DNA of 64,000 bases from Larimichthys crocea. Its lineage: Eukaryota; Chordata; Actinopteri; Sciaenidae. How positions within the stretch are numbered: position 1 is the first letter of the stretch; every line of letters begins with the position of its first letter. A program made the position numbers and the translations under genes. The notes under the pieces are model-generated. The model was not told the origin of the DNA and did no database searches. It saw nothing but the letters and a program-made list of their open reading frames with translations. The DNA lies in the NCBI RefSeq assembly GCF_000972845.2, contig NC_040029.1, positions 3,198,695-3,262,694 of the forward strand, in the 5' to 3' direction. Shown piece by piece: positions 1 to 12,699 of this stretch.

Positions 1-1925
1 TTTGACCACAGACCCCTTTCCTTTTTTCCGTCTCTCAGCTATGCAGCCGATGCAGCAAACGCTCCCTCCAATAATAACTGATTCTGTGATTAGGACCGCT
101 GCTGCATGTTGGCGATGAAATAGACTCCCGTCCCCGGCAGAACAAAACGAGAAAGAGAGGGAAACCTCAACCTATTCGATTTCAGCGGCATGCTTTTTTT
201 TTTTCTTTTCCTGTTGTTGTCAGGAAATGAACAAATGGTTATCAATGTTCGGAGGGTAAATCTCCCATCTCTCTGCCAGGTTTTCCCAGCTGATACTATT
301 TTCTCCGTACAAGGCAGGAAATGAAATTTCTCTGTGCAGAGTATCACCTCGCGTCTACATCCCCCCCTCCTCATCCTCTCTACCTTTTTATCAGGACATC
401 CTTTACCGAGGGAGAGAGAGAGCAAGGAGCCTCCTCTCCATCTCCAAACAGAGAAGTTGTCTCGAGCAATAACACGGCGTACACATCAAGGCTGATACAC
501 GCCGCAATAGAGTAGTTTCAATTTACAGAATTATTTGGTGGACGGATTTCTGACCATTTCTTTTTCTATGGGGGGGGATTATACCATATCATGCCCTTCA
601 CACTACTGTGTGTGTGCACGTATGCGTGTGAATTAGCAGGACCGTGTCGGTGTGCTTTCAAACTCGTGTCTATTAAGGCTGCGCTGCATTTAAATGGAAA
701 GTGTAACGCATAGTGAACTTCTTGTATCTGGATGTACAGAGCAAAATGTAATGTGGTTGAGTTTCAGTCCAATCTAAGCTTCTTTTTTTTCTTTTTTTTT
801 CCTCTCTCACAGCTGAATATATTCACACATGAGATATATTATTAGGTTATATGACATTCCGTGGAGGAAATAGTTTTGATTTTTACGACACTAAACTAGA
901 ATGTTTCATTTGTTTGACATTTGCAATGGGAAAAATAATCAAAAAATTCACCCAATCGCTTATTAGCCTCATGAGCGAACGCCTCGTCAATACACCAAGG
1001 CCTAATTGTAGTTCTAACTAACATTTGGGAGTGGGGCTTTGTTAATTACTTTGATTATCAATTAATGAAATGAATCTTTATATTGATGAATTAATTAACC
1101 GCTTAGTCTCCAAAACAAAAAGAGCTGTATTTGTCTGAAACATAAATATAAATATTCAGTTTTACTGTTTAATAAAATGTAGAAAAGCTTCAGCTCAAAC
1201 AAAGATTTTATTATTTATTTAAATCCCCATTCGATTCTCCTATGCTTTCTAGGACTTATATCAAAATATGCATAAAGATAATTATATAATAACAAATTGA
1301 CATAATTTATAATTGTAATAATAATGACATTACAACACCACAGCTATGCCTATATAGACATTAATTTAACAAATTAGAGTGACTCAATATACATACAATA
1401 TAACAACATACAACAAGAGATACAATATAATCTGTCAATTAATCGGCCAATCATTTGACAGTAAACAAATATCTAAACGATAACAGTTTGGTTGTTTTTA
1501 TTGTTTTTATTTCACATTACACACACCACACTTAGGCTGCAGCATACGTTTTCTTAAACCAACAACAAAAATAAAGAGAAAAACAAAACCAGTGCAAAAA
1601 ATGTATTGGTGGCAAAAATTGAACATAATTTTTGTGCCTTTGTCTAAAATATAATGGGTAATTTGTGCCCTTGGTTGCCAAAATGCTAACATTTTTATCA
1701 GCTCAGGCAGTGCTTCTCATTCCAAACAGCGTCTTGGACTAGCAATTCTTCAGACAACACACAAACATTGTTTTTGGCAAAGCAGGGGTGATGAGGCGGT
1801 GTTGTTGGCTCTGCAGTGAAAACCTATTGAGAGTCAGGAGAGTGGATTTTGGGTCGCTTCACTGCCCCGTTGCTTGCCAGTGATTGGCCTGATTCCTGCT
1901 TTCAGAAATGTGGTCATGGTCAAAC

Positions 1926-1926
<1 letters not shown>
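1..1926. other. Intergenic, no gene seen
   Basis: This is mostly unique, A+T-rich DNA. Short open frames on both strands are of chance length, show no domain and have no splice or promoter context. Bases 430-560 are less A+T-rich, unique and free of simple repeats, and might be a small conserved element. Bases 1030-1500 are very A+T-rich with several ATTAAT-type sites. I see no RNA gene or transposon end. Confidence 0.6.

Positions 1927-2011
<85 letters not shown>
1927..2011. repeat. (AC)42 microsatellite
   Basis: This is an uninterrupted AC run, the longest pure dinucleotide tract in the window. It makes spurious poly(Thr-His) and poly(Cys-Val) frames on the two strands. Alternating purine-pyrimidine DNA of this length can adopt Z-form, and it is likely to be length-polymorphic. 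Confidence 0.98.
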
Positions 2012-2013
<2 letters not shown>

Positions 2014-3316
2014 TGCATTGAATAGAAGTTCTTTTCAGGGTATCTTGTACTATTGACCTAATATTTGCAGAATATGTGATAGACTGCAAACTATTTTTTT
2101 ATATTTTCATTTAAAAAGCAGATTTTAAAAGACGATAAAAAAAAGAGCCTTTGTCAGCAGACTAAAAACAGACGGCATTCTTTCCACTAAATAAACTTCA
2201 AACATGCAGTATGACGCTCGGATATTCCTCGCACCATGTTGCAGCCTCTGCCTCAGACTGTACGTGCTGCGTTTGACAACACAGGCCCAGTAAATGTGTT
2301 TCTAATTATTGGTGTGAAAGAGAACAAAAAGCATTGGGATTCATGGATCTCATGCAGGGAATCAAAATAATCCTTTGTATTTGAATCACGCCAAAGTAGC
2401 TGAGTGATGGGTAACCCTGTTAAGTATAGTGATTATTATTTTTTATCATTTAAATATTTCTTTAAACCTGATTTTAATATTTACTGTATATTACAGTATG
2501 TAACTTAAATTACTACTGGGGTGATGTTTTTTTATTTATTTTTGTTGTTAGGTTAAAATCTTTATGCAAGACGAACACACCAGTGTTTATCTTAATGACA
2601 ATACCCTGAGTTGCATAATTTATTCAACTATGTAAACACTGAGGCAGCATTCAAATGTGCACCTTAGGATGATGACAGTAGTTATTTTTCATGGTACTTC
2701 TGACACAGTCTGAATTAACATTTAAACACAATAAATCATTAGTTACAATAAGTAATTAAAGTAAGGTAGGTAACATTTTACCGCTCTATTATATAGAAAG
2801 AAGCTTCAATTGATGGCGTCCACAAAATGTTTATATTTATTTGTTACAGTTGAACTTGAATCATTTTCAGCACAAAATATTTCAGAGGTGTGTGTCGTAT
2901 GTGGAGTGTGAAACCAGAATTTTGAATCCAGACCAGTCGAATGAACTGTTCCAAAGGACTGAAAATGTCCCATCTGTGCTCATTTGGCCTTCAAGTGCCC
3001 AGAGGGAATTAAAAATTAACAAATGGCATTTAGTCAAAATTGCACCGTAACAAAAACTTACACCCCAGTATACAAAACAGTGATATTTTTCAAAGCATGA
3101 TTGAAGTAGGCAAAGATATAATGTGTGTTCGTGTTCTAAACTACATTATCAGTTAAATACTGAGAGCAGCAGAATTTTACCTTCGAGTCTCGAGTCCACT
3201 TTAATTTAAAATCAGCCACAATACCTTTTTTTGAAATGTACCGTGTGCCTCGTTGGAACAGAAGTGTTAAGTTAGTTGTGGGAAATGGTGGGTGTAAAAA
3301 GTGGGAAGGGCACGAT
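2012..3316. other. Intergenic, no gene seen
   Basis: A+T-rich unique DNA with homopolymer runs and no recognisable transposon, RNA gene or coding exon. The frame at 2841-3050 has no family signature and no context to support it. Confidence 0.6.
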
Positions 3317-3336
3317 GAGAGAGAGAGAGAGAGAGA
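3317..3336. repeat. (GA)10 microsatellite
   Basis: Perfect GA run within a purine-rich stretch that continues with GAAAGAGAGAAGG-type sequence to about 3440. Confidence 0.95.
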
Positions 3337-4181
3337 TGTGGGGAGCATCTGCCTGTGGTCATGGTTCATTCACTTTCGCTATGGCCTCTCAGCTCTTTGA
3401 AAATGCAAGATGGTGAAAGAAAGAGAGAAGGAAAGAGGGGAGGGGTGGTAGTAGAGAGTTGGCATGGCACAAACCCAACCCCCCCACCCCTGTTTTCATC
3501 TGCTACATTCATCATATTTTATATAATATCCTTCCTTTTCCTTTTAACCATCCTCGTCACTAGGACCCAAGGTTTCAGAGGAAGTAAATAAAAGACGGGA
3601 CCGAACTTGGGTATGATGAGCGCTTGATCTCACAGCCAGTATAACCCAGAGGGGTGGTGCTCTTGATTTGACATAGCTTGGTGTAAAATGGGGAAAAATC
3701 TTTTTTTCGTGTTGGAGACGGAAAAGAATGAGCAAGCACACGCCATCTTTGAATCAAAGTTAATTGCTGCAGATGTGTATATCTGTTCATCTCCATCTCT
3801 TAATTCTTCAAGAAGCTTTTTTCCGTCTTCCAAACCGTTCTTTTTATGCAAACACTTCTTTCAAAATCTGTTGTTCCGATCTGGTAACGGGAGATAAACA
3901 GGACAAATGCCACGCAAATTCAGTTGCAATCAAAAGAGGCTCCATCATGAGTTGTCTGAGGCTCCCCTCTGCTTCTTGGATAGACCCGGGGTTTTTGGGC
4001 GCTGGAGGGGGGCGGGGAATTGATTTGTGTGTACGCCGTGACAAAGGCGCCGTGTTTGCATGTTAAAGAAGAGTTTTTTTGGGGAAAAAGAAAGATGTGA
4101 GGTCACCGCCACACTGTTTCCGAGGCCTTTTGGCACCGCACTGATAAGGCAACACAAGCCAGCACAATCGACAGGGGGAAG
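3337..4181. other. Unique intergenic DNA, possible conserved block
   Basis: The purine-rich stretch passes into single-copy DNA. Bases about 3690-4060 contain no simple repeats and have mixed composition with scattered CpG. Several short frames overlap on both strands here with no domain, so I do not call a gene. It may be a conserved noncoding block, which an alignment would decide. Confidence 0.4.
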
Positions 4182-4526
4182 ATGTATCTGCTTGTGATAT
4201 GGCGTTGCGCCCTGCCCCACCCCGACCCCGCCCTTACTCACTCGCAAACCGCCTCCAACCAACATCACGTCTATAGCGTCAGGAAACAAACCGCCACTCT
4301 TCCAACTCCTTACCAATCACGTGTTGACCTCAAGGGCGTCAACGCTCTAAATTGACCTGAAGGTGAAATCACAATCGACGTGTTCGACAACACAAGTAAG
4401 TTCGACTACGAAATCAGCGCCACCGAAGGTTCTACATCCCGAATTGCTAATTTCCTTTCAAAACTGAAAGGGTTCAACCCAACACTGCTCAATGTCCTCC
4501 GAACAGGACGCACATTCAAAAGATAA
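4182..4526 (+). pseudogene. Unassigned coding-like island, frame broken by one TGA
   Basis: One frame is open from an ATG at 4182 to a TAA at 4524-4526, apart from a single in-frame TGA at 4353-4355. The part after the TGA (4356-4523, 56 codons) looks like real coding sequence. Of its 17 Phe, Tyr, Ile, Asn and Asp codons, 14 end in C. It has about nine CpG in 170 bases, and the predicted residues are a balanced protein-like mix, starting PEGEITIDVF and ending GRTFKR. The first half (57 codons) is Pro/Thr/His-rich and less convincing. I do not recognise the family. No promoter, intron or neighbour supports a host gene. Options are a decayed retrocopy or exon, an insertion of foreign (microbial or mobile) DNA, assembly contamination, or chance. 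The confidence refers to its being derived from coding sequence, not to a function. Confidence 0.4.
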
Positions 4527-7494
4527 TCCTTTTATACTTCTTAAGAAAGCCGCACCCATTCGGACATGAGGTCTTTGTCAGCGCTTGTCGTACATGTCAC
4601 TGGTTTATTTGTTGTAATGGTAATACAATGACAAGATAACTGATTAGGTGAAATGAGTATTGAAGGGGGCAAGAAGAAAAAAGAACAAGCAGACGGAAAT
4701 CCTGCCATCATTTCTTAAATTCTGGCACCCCAGACCACTTGTTGTTTTATTAAAGATTTGATCCTTTTATTGATTTCTTATTAGAATGCATTGAGTTATT
4801 ACAGTATTGTGTTTGATGGTGATGGTCCAACATTGTCCAGCAGTTTCTTTGTTTTGCAAAAATTTACCGTTTGACGCAGATAAAGGTCACAATATTCATC
4901 GTTCATTGTCATGATCATGCCCCTTTTTTATGACGAAGTGCATATGTTCCAACTTAAATAGATATAAATGTATAAATCATCTGATGTATCCTGTAAAAAC
5001 TTAACATTATCCAGGATTACATTCCATGATTTTAGTCTTCAAAGAACAAAGTAACATTAATCTTACTTCGGACCGTCGAGCCAAGATCTCTTGCAACACA
5101 TTTTTTATTAAAGTTTTCGTCAGTCGGTTCAAAGTACAAGTGCATCTCTTTCCGTCCACTCTTTCCTCTCTTCTTCTTCCTCTGTGTCGTCTTTGCTGCA
5201 TCTCTGCGTTGGCTACACTCTTTTATTTGTGAGTCCTTTGTCCTCTTGTGCGCCTCCGTTTTGTCCCATTAACTCAGATGTGTCAAGGCATGCCCATTGC
5301 TAGCTGTGCCCAAACCCGAGCATGGCAAAGCAGGACAGATGGTTGCTAGGGAGGTTGCCAGGGCGGATCAGTGGGCCTGTGTGTGTGCGCCTGTGTGTGT
5401 CTGTTCAGTATCTCAAAGCCACGCTTCACCGTCGGACAATGGCATCGCCGGCCCACACCGGGGTTGGGTTGTGGCATCAAGCCGCGACCCAATAATGCCG
5501 GTGCCGCTGAGGGTTGCGACCTGGAAACGGGGGCCGACTGTGATAACAGCTTGGCCGAGCGGCAGGGAGGACACCTTGTCAGTGTCGCCACGTCGTAACG
5601 CGTGAATGTCACTGTCCTGCTTACCCGCCTGCCCTCCACCTCCTTTTTTTAAAAAAAAAAAAAGAAGAAAATTCCCCCCCTAAATCAACCCCTCCTCTTC
5701 CAAACCCTCCACACACTCCTCCCTCTCTTCTTCCTCCTTGCAAGTCTTCGCCTCCATCTTGAGAAAAACAACATGCCCCAGTAAGATATGAAGACCAGAA
5801 CCGGGAGGAAAATAAAAGGGATTCCCGTTGATTTACTGCGCCGTTCTATTCTCGGCTCGGTTTTGAATCCACGCCTTGGCAAAGGGCTCGATTCGCTTTG
5901 ATGACCCTTTTCTGTAGACTGTAATCCTTGTCTTTTGGTTTATGGCACGTTGTCAGTTTCGCGTGTCTTCATCGAGAAGGCTGTTTTGTGTGTAGCCATA
6001 ATACAGACACCAGCGAATTATAAGATTACAGACCTGTGTTTAGGGGCCTGTGGTGTCTCTCCCATCTCTGAACTGATTCTGAATACCAACACTGTCTTAC
6101 AAGACAACCAACAAGTGGATGAATATGAGGAGTGACTAATAACACGGTGCGATAGAACAAGAGTTTAATAGAGTACTTGAAGCTGCTCAGCAGGAGTGTA
6201 AATATTCAGTGTAAAATCCTCCCTGCTTAATGTGCGTTTCAGAGCAACTCTCAGTAGAGTGTGCTGTTTGAGGAGGTGCAAAGACTCCAAAGTATGTGTA
6301 AATTTAAACTTGGCTTAATCTTAACAGGACAGATTACACTCAGCAGGTGAGTCTGTGGGTAACAGGGACAGGCTGCTAACGCTGGCACGCCGCCCCACCA
6401 GCAATAACTCTAATGGAGCACTTTCAGAGCTCCTGGGAGGGGAAATCAAATGATGTCAACCATGTCATAATCCAGACCTGGCTGCATGTTAGAAAGTACA
6501 TTTTTAAGAGCGAGAAGTCCTGCATCGGTAGGGGGTCTGGCCTCGGACGTATCATGACTCCTCTGAACTGACATCTGTAACGTCTGACGTACATGGCTGG
6601 AGAAATCACTGTAAATCTGACAGTCTGGAATATATTTCAGCATCAGCATATCAGGGCTCACTCATATCTCTTCCTGGAGAAATAGAAACTTTCTCGCATT
6701 GTCACAAACTAAATTATAACCGGCTTAAAATAGGACATATTTAGATTCAGTTTGAACATATTGTCAGTCCATGTTGCAAAAGGCAAACATTATTTTTTTA
6801 CAAATCAAATGAAACACTGTGTAAACAAAACCAGCAGCAGAGGCTTGGTTCTTCAATTACGGACCTCCAAGCCTTTTAAAACTTGAAAGATTTTGTTATC
6901 ACTGTCTTCCTGTTATAATCCACGTCTGATGTCTTGCTCTCACAAGAAGCTCCCTCAGGTTTCCTCTGATGGATTGTAAAGCGGCAATCTTGTATTTCTA
7001 ACGTCGGTGCGCTGTAACCGCAACGTGCTCGGCTGCGACACAAAATGGGATCAATCACTTTGTGATTATGAGGTCTTTCCTTGTTAATGTCGGCATCTTA
7101 TTGACACAGAACAGGAAGATTAGAGGAGTGTTGGTGATGGACGGTGTTTTTAAAAGGACGGTGACTTGAAACTCTCAAAAAAGGACCAAAGGTGTATATG
7201 ATTTAATTTTTAATGGCTCAATGTGCAAAAAAAAAAGCCCCAAAACGTTCCACAAGAGTATTTTCAAAGATGAGAAAGGTTGAAGCATTATTAGCTTCCA
7301 AGTGTTAAGGTTTGTGTAGAAATTCTGGTTGTACTCGGCTAGAAAGTGACCGCCAAGAATGGATTGATGAACCGCCATCCACATGACATTAGCACCCTTT
7401 CATACTGAAGAGAGGCAGTGAGAGCTGCCTATTGAAGCACCACAGGGTGCCGTCAGATGCCTCGCTCTGATAGGGACACAAACCACCAACCTGA
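4527..7494. other. Intergenic, with a G+C-rich patch at 5290-5640
   Basis: Mostly A+T-rich unique DNA. Bases 5290-5640 are locally G+C-rich with many CpG and two overlapping open frames (5297-5605 and 5371-5598). This could be a small CpG-rich regulatory patch, but no TATA, initiator or downstream gene is visible. Bases 6360-6660 are single-copy and repeat-free. No transposon was recognised. Confidence 0.5.
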
Positions 7495-7513
7495 GTGTGT
7501 GTGTGTGTGTGTG
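7495..7513. repeat. (GT)9 microsatellite
   Basis: Short perfect GT run. Confidence 0.95.
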
Positions 7514-9657
7514 ATCTGTCCTCTCATTTGGACCATTCAGCCAGTGACTGATGACGTTCCCTTCCAGCACCAGGCGACATCACGGCACAAAGGGCCACTC
7601 CGGGTGAAACAAAGACCCTCTAATTGTGCCTTTGAGCAAGCCGCTTGGTCAGTCAGCTGGTGGCTGCTGGGTCCCTCGGGTCCAGCAGTCCTACAGATTG
7701 GCTGAGGTCTGGTTTGCTGCATCAGGAGGAAATTGGGAAAGAGGAGGCTTTGTGTCTCCCAGTGTAGCGGTCTATGCTAAATAATGATGATAATAATAAC
7801 ATGGTTGATTATCCAGATTTTAATTCAAAGATCTCATATACTTAAATATTCCAACAACACAAAAAATGATTATTTTCAAAACTTATTTTGAAAGACGCAA
7901 TAAGCTGCAATAAATATAATGCAAAACTGAGACAAGGACGCGTTCGCTGAAGTTATAAATGCTTCAACCTGAGTGCAAAATTTAACATACACAGACAGGA
8001 GGGAAATAAGCGTTAGTTTGTGTAAGTGAGCATGTCCGTTGGCTGTTAGCGGACAGTAAACTAAAGGACTGCAGAAGAGTAGCAGTCAGATATGCACAAA
8101 TGAATGAGGTCTATGTTTACGTTCTGTTTGTGTACATATTACATGTTTCCATTGCTTTCGTATATACAGGAGAGTCGTTGATTTTGTGCTTGATTTGTTA
8201 AATTTGGTGAACTGAAGCCAGAATTGTAAAAAATTATCAGAATGAGGAATATTACAAGTAGAAACTAGTATTAGTACGCCGTGTTAACTGTTGACAAATT
8301 TGCCCAGTTGTATATGCATATTTTCACCATGGCAACATTGATTAAAGAATAAGTCTGGCGATTTTTTTTTTTTTTTTTGGTTGCCATATTCCATGGAAAA
8401 AGAAACTATTGCATTCAATGTGTATTAAAAGCTTGTTCCTCTGAGCCATAGAGCTGCATTGCACATACAATACATACTGTACATAGGTATAGGTGACACA
8501 CAATGTAGTTTATTTTGACTCAATACCACACGCACAACATGCTGCTGCTGTTATTACTTCCGCATCTGAAAAATAGTCCCTGACAAATTCTTAATTCATT
8601 CATGTTTTAGTAGTGTTTGATAAAAACTATTTAAAATATACTGAGCCTTTAAAAAAAAAAAATAAACTATATATTTGTGAGCAGTTTCATCTTCAGTAAG
8701 AACCGATGTGGGCCTCAGTGACACAGACAGGGTAGGGAGGTCAGAAAGTATTAGCCTCTAATATCCACAGGGATGTAGTGATGATTAATGATGATAATGA
8801 TTAATGATTTACAAACCATGTACATCTTTTTAGATTATACAGATTATACAACTTCAGTTCAGTTATAGCGCATAAATGAGAAAAATAAAGGACATATATT
8901 CTTACATTCGAGGTTATCTCAGTTGACTGGAGGTCATAGTTAACCCACGCTGTAAAAGTCTTAAAATGGACCTATATGTCTTAAAAATGCAGCTTGAAAT
9001 GGCATCGTCTCAAACTAGAAACTAGACAGACAATACAAAGGCAGAGCGAAGCGGCGACAGCAGTACTACAGTATGCCATGCACCATGATTGACTACAAAA
9101 TGTTGGAGCTCAAAATAGCCAGTCATGTCACCCAAATCGTCCAGGACACCCGGAGCGCCTTGACTGTGACGGCTGGTGGATGCTGGTGGTCTGTTGTTGC
9201 GGATGCAGACAGGCAGGCCATTTGGTCCTATTGTTAGCCATTGTTAAGAGGGGCTATTGAAGACTAACCCTGCCTCTCTGGCTGAGGTCAATGAGGTTTG
9301 ATGACGTTGTAATGGATACTAAATGACTCTTTAAGGAGGTGAAATGAGAGCATCCTGCAATGTTTTTTACACATAATAAAGTCAATTTTTAACCCAAATA
9401 AACTGAATGGAAATCGACCATTTTGATTTGTCATACTTGGAATCAAAACAAAAGGAGTGCAGTTTATAGCCAAAGTCTGCTCCGGTTATTCTTATAACAA
9501 AACCTCACAGAATCACCACTGCCGTGACAACTTGTCCACATCAAAACATGTTTTCTTCGAAACCAGGCGGCTATTTGTGGCGTCTCCCATGTAGCGGCAT
9601 GTCGCAAGGAGAGTGTTTGTTGTTGCTGTGAAAAGACAGCCTGCTCTCAGAGACATA

Positions 9658-9659
<2 letters not shown>
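7514..9659. other. Intergenic, no gene seen
   Basis: Bases 7540-7760 are unique and G+C-richer than their surroundings. A T17 homopolymer lies at 8362-8378, and 8775-8810 is an imperfect GAT/AAT-rich simple repeat. The rest is A+T-rich and featureless to the eye. Confidence 0.55.

Positions 9660-9699
<40 letters not shown>
9660..9699. repeat. (TG)20 microsatellite
   Basis: Perfect TG run. Confidence 0.97.
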
Positions 9700-9701
<2 letters not shown>

Positions 9702-11148
9702 AAAAGGCCGGCTGCTAGGGTGAAGCAGCGACAGACAACAGACTGAGAGGCAGTCTGCTCCTGCTGAGCCTTCACTGCTGTGCTCCGAACACGCCACTAG
9801 AACGTGCTCTTCTGCAGATTATACATTACTCACTCGCTCATACTCCATACTTCTGTTTCGCACACACATTCCCATGCCTTACACACTCTTTCTCTGCAGT
9901 ATTTAGCTCAAAATCCTCTAAAAAAAAAGGCCAAAGGAATTTAATTCATAACTAAGGCACCACACTTCAGTGGGCCTACAGGGCCAAAACCACCTGCTTA
10001 TAAAACACCTGCATGGAGAAAATGTTGCAAGAGCAATTTTTATTACAATTGACGCACGAAAATGAACATTTTTAAAGAAAAATTAGAGAAATAAATATAA
10101 ATGCCTATTTACTGATTGCAAAAATGTCACAGGTCTGGAATACTTTTAATATGAATTAAAACAATATAATTCCGTTAAATACAGAACATCGGTGCAGGAT
10201 CTGTCAATGGTGCATTGATTTCATTAGTCGTGTTTGACACGCGAGATAAGAGGTGGGGCTAAACTCTGCAGCTGAAAGGCGAAAGGGGCGAGTCGAGTGT
10301 CTGAAGAATAAGATGGATGGAGAGCGGGCTTTCATCAACTCCATTCTTATAAAATCTGTCTCCCCGTCTGCACAGTTCACCACCAACCTGACATTTAACA
10401 GTTTATAATCTGTTTTTTGAATCTGTCCTGCGTTACAGTATTCCTCCTTTTTACAGAACTATACACTCGCTCTTGTTTTATGTGCTCTGCGCCTCCTTAG
10501 CAGGGTAATAAATGTAAATAACAGTCTGCAGAGAGATTAGGGTCTCCATGCTAGGCTGCACTGCCAATTGAAATCTGCTGATGAGGACGGCCAGAGCACC
10601 AACTGTTCCTCAGACAACACCACCGAGCCACCAATCCATCGCCATTTGTTATCGCCGCTCATACACACAACGCAGCCTGCTGGGATTATGGTCCTGGTCC
10701 CTCAGGACTGCAGTGTGTCTGTGTTTGTCTGTCACGAATATGTGAAGTTTGTACATCGGTGATACATATATATGACGGTGGAATATGTGTATGAGGTAAA
10801 AAAAATAAATGAAATGTGTGTCAAACCCATTGGGTGTTGATTGGGTGACAATAGAGGAATTCCCAGTGGACCCATTGACTCCCACTGAGACTTCTCTGTC
10901 CCAGTGGAGTCCCATATTTCCCTCAGTCCCCGGTGTCTCCTCCATCACTCTTAAGACAGTAATTATTTCTTCATTTTCAATTAGCAGTCGTCATCGAGTG
11001 TGGACAGAGCCCACAGAGGATGTGGCTATTTTCTGCAAGCTGCAACACCTGAATTAATCTTAATTTCCGCTTTTAAAAGTGAGAATTGTTTCTTTTCTAT
11101 TGCTGATGGCACTAATGGTAATCCTGACCGGAGCTGTGCCATGAAAGC
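9700..11148. other. Intergenic, no gene seen
   Basis: Unique DNA of mixed composition. Frames at 10568-10762, 10649-10948 and 10809-11057 overlap on opposite strands and have no family signature. Bases 10490-11060 are repeat-free and could hold a conserved element. Confidence 0.5.
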
Positions 11149-11495
11149 TTAAAGGGACAATGTGTTTATTCACTTTCTTGATGGATTTTAGATGAGAAGA
11201 TCGATGCAAGTCTCATATTTATGATTATGAAAAACTCTACTTGTTACTTGGCAACATCCCAGCCGAGAAATAGTCCGACACAACATTAAATTTACGTCTT
11301 TGAACAGGTTAAAATGATACAACTTCAGCTTTGGAGGATTTTGTAACGTCTTTCTGCTAAGCTAAACTAATCAGCTCCTGGCTGTAGCTCCATGCTTGGC
11401 ATACGGACACGAGTGTGGTATCTATCTATCTACTCATCTGAGTCTTGGCAAGAATTTGTGAATAATACCCCAAAATGTGGAATAATTTCATAAAA
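11149..11495. mobile_element. MITE-like inverted-repeat element (GCTAAGCTAA family)
   Basis: The left part, starting TTAAAGGGACAATG and running through a TTAGATGAGAAGATCGAT core near 11189-11206, recurs as a diverged reverse complement on the right (ACTCATCTGAGTC and CCAAAATGTGGAATA, about 11430-11490). In between are CCGAGAAATAGTCCGACACA and TGCTAAGCTAAACTAATC, hallmarks of an abundant teleost interspersed repeat whose copies end in TTAA. Two more copies are at 35040-35219 and 61130-61645. There is no coding capacity. The TTAA ends suggest mobilisation by a piggyBac-like transposase, which is inference. Confidence 0.65.
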
Positions 11496-12329
11496 AGAAT
11501 AGTTTGAGTAGAGCCAAGTATGACTATTTTAACTATTCAAACTATTTCTTTTAAACATCTGCTGTTCAAACACCCAGCATCTGGATTGACTTTCCCCCTG
11601 TTACTGCTAAAATTATGCATTTATTTCTGGCTCATTTGGAATAAATTGAAAAAGAATCTGGTTAGTCAACAAGCAAATCAATAGCAACCCTACCAAAAAA
11701 AGACAAACAGGACCCTAACACATTTACTGGACGTTGTTTTTGGACTCGTATTTGTTAATTATTAAGGTTGAGGATGCAACACTTCACTGCCAGTTGAATT
11801 TATGGACGCACAGATATGACCCCATGTTGAGATGTTAAAGCTTCAGTCAGAAATTGGTGCCCAGCTGCTGTCCATACAGTTGAACCCACATGGTTCACAT
11901 TTGAATGCAGAGTGGCCACATCGGGAATCTGGGCCACGTGCGACACTGCGGATTGGTGCTCTAAGTTGTCGCATTTTTACACGAGCGACTTCCAGTTGGA
12001 GGCGCTATTTTTATGATGGCTTGGAATTCCTTTTGAAAGGATCAGCTTCCTTCTGAACATTTTGAAACAATTTCCACATTTGCACATTAAAGTCATTTCC
12101 AAGCAAATGTTAAGCACATGTAAGGAGTAGTTTAGTAACACATTAAAAGATTACGGAGAACGACAGACTGAATCAAACTTGAATCAGTGGAGCCGTGGAG
12201 GAACTGGGACCTTACACTCCATTTCAATTCAAATGGGGTGGCAGGATCCCAGAGGTCTGAGAGCTTCTCTGTGGACCATCTCTGGATTGAATCCCTCGTT
12301 GGAAACTCATCTTTTCCTCTGTTAACAAT
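11496..12329. other. Intergenic, no gene seen
   Basis: A+T-rich unique sequence. Frames of 125 and 130 codons open on both strands from about 12130 to 12560, but they run into the SINE tail below and are taken as chance. Confidence 0.5.
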
Positions 12330-12475
12330 TTCTGTCAAGGTTGAACCAACAATGCTCTTAACCCCCAGTGGCTCCAGTGGAGCTGCCACAGCAGAGGACT
12401 GCGGTTGTACTTTCTTTTTTGCTGGGAATGTACGCAACTGTGCAAATGTGAAAAAAGGGGATGTCTTGGAAACAG
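12330..12475 (+). repeat. Degenerate SINE 3' part
   Basis: The string GCTCTTAACCCCCAGTGGCT followed by CCAGTGGAGCTGC matches the conserved 3' body of tRNA-derived fish SINEs (the AAGGC-CTTAACCCC signature). The downstream text around 12421-12452 (AATGTACGCAACTGTGCAAA then TGTGAAA) is shared with the element at 49060-49190, so the two are copies of one family. The tRNA-like head is not recognisable. Confidence 0.55.
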
Positions 12476-12699
12476 AGCATGAGTCGGCGTTCTCTGGTTG
12501 GAACCGAGTATGTAAACCAGTCAATAATTGTGATCACAATCTGGTATTTGAATTGGCAAAGTGACTTATAATAATGTACAAAAAGACATAACTTTCTCAA
12601 TTGTACTGGAGTTTGTTCAGGTGTTTAGGTCTGAGTTGTATGAAACTTTGACGCACGGCGAAGCATAACTCAATACTATCCCACTGTGAATAAAAACGG

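Noticed and set aside
12132..12564. Frames of 125 and 130 codons on opposite strands
   Set aside because: Both run through a SINE tail and show no protein family. Two-strand openness points to base composition.
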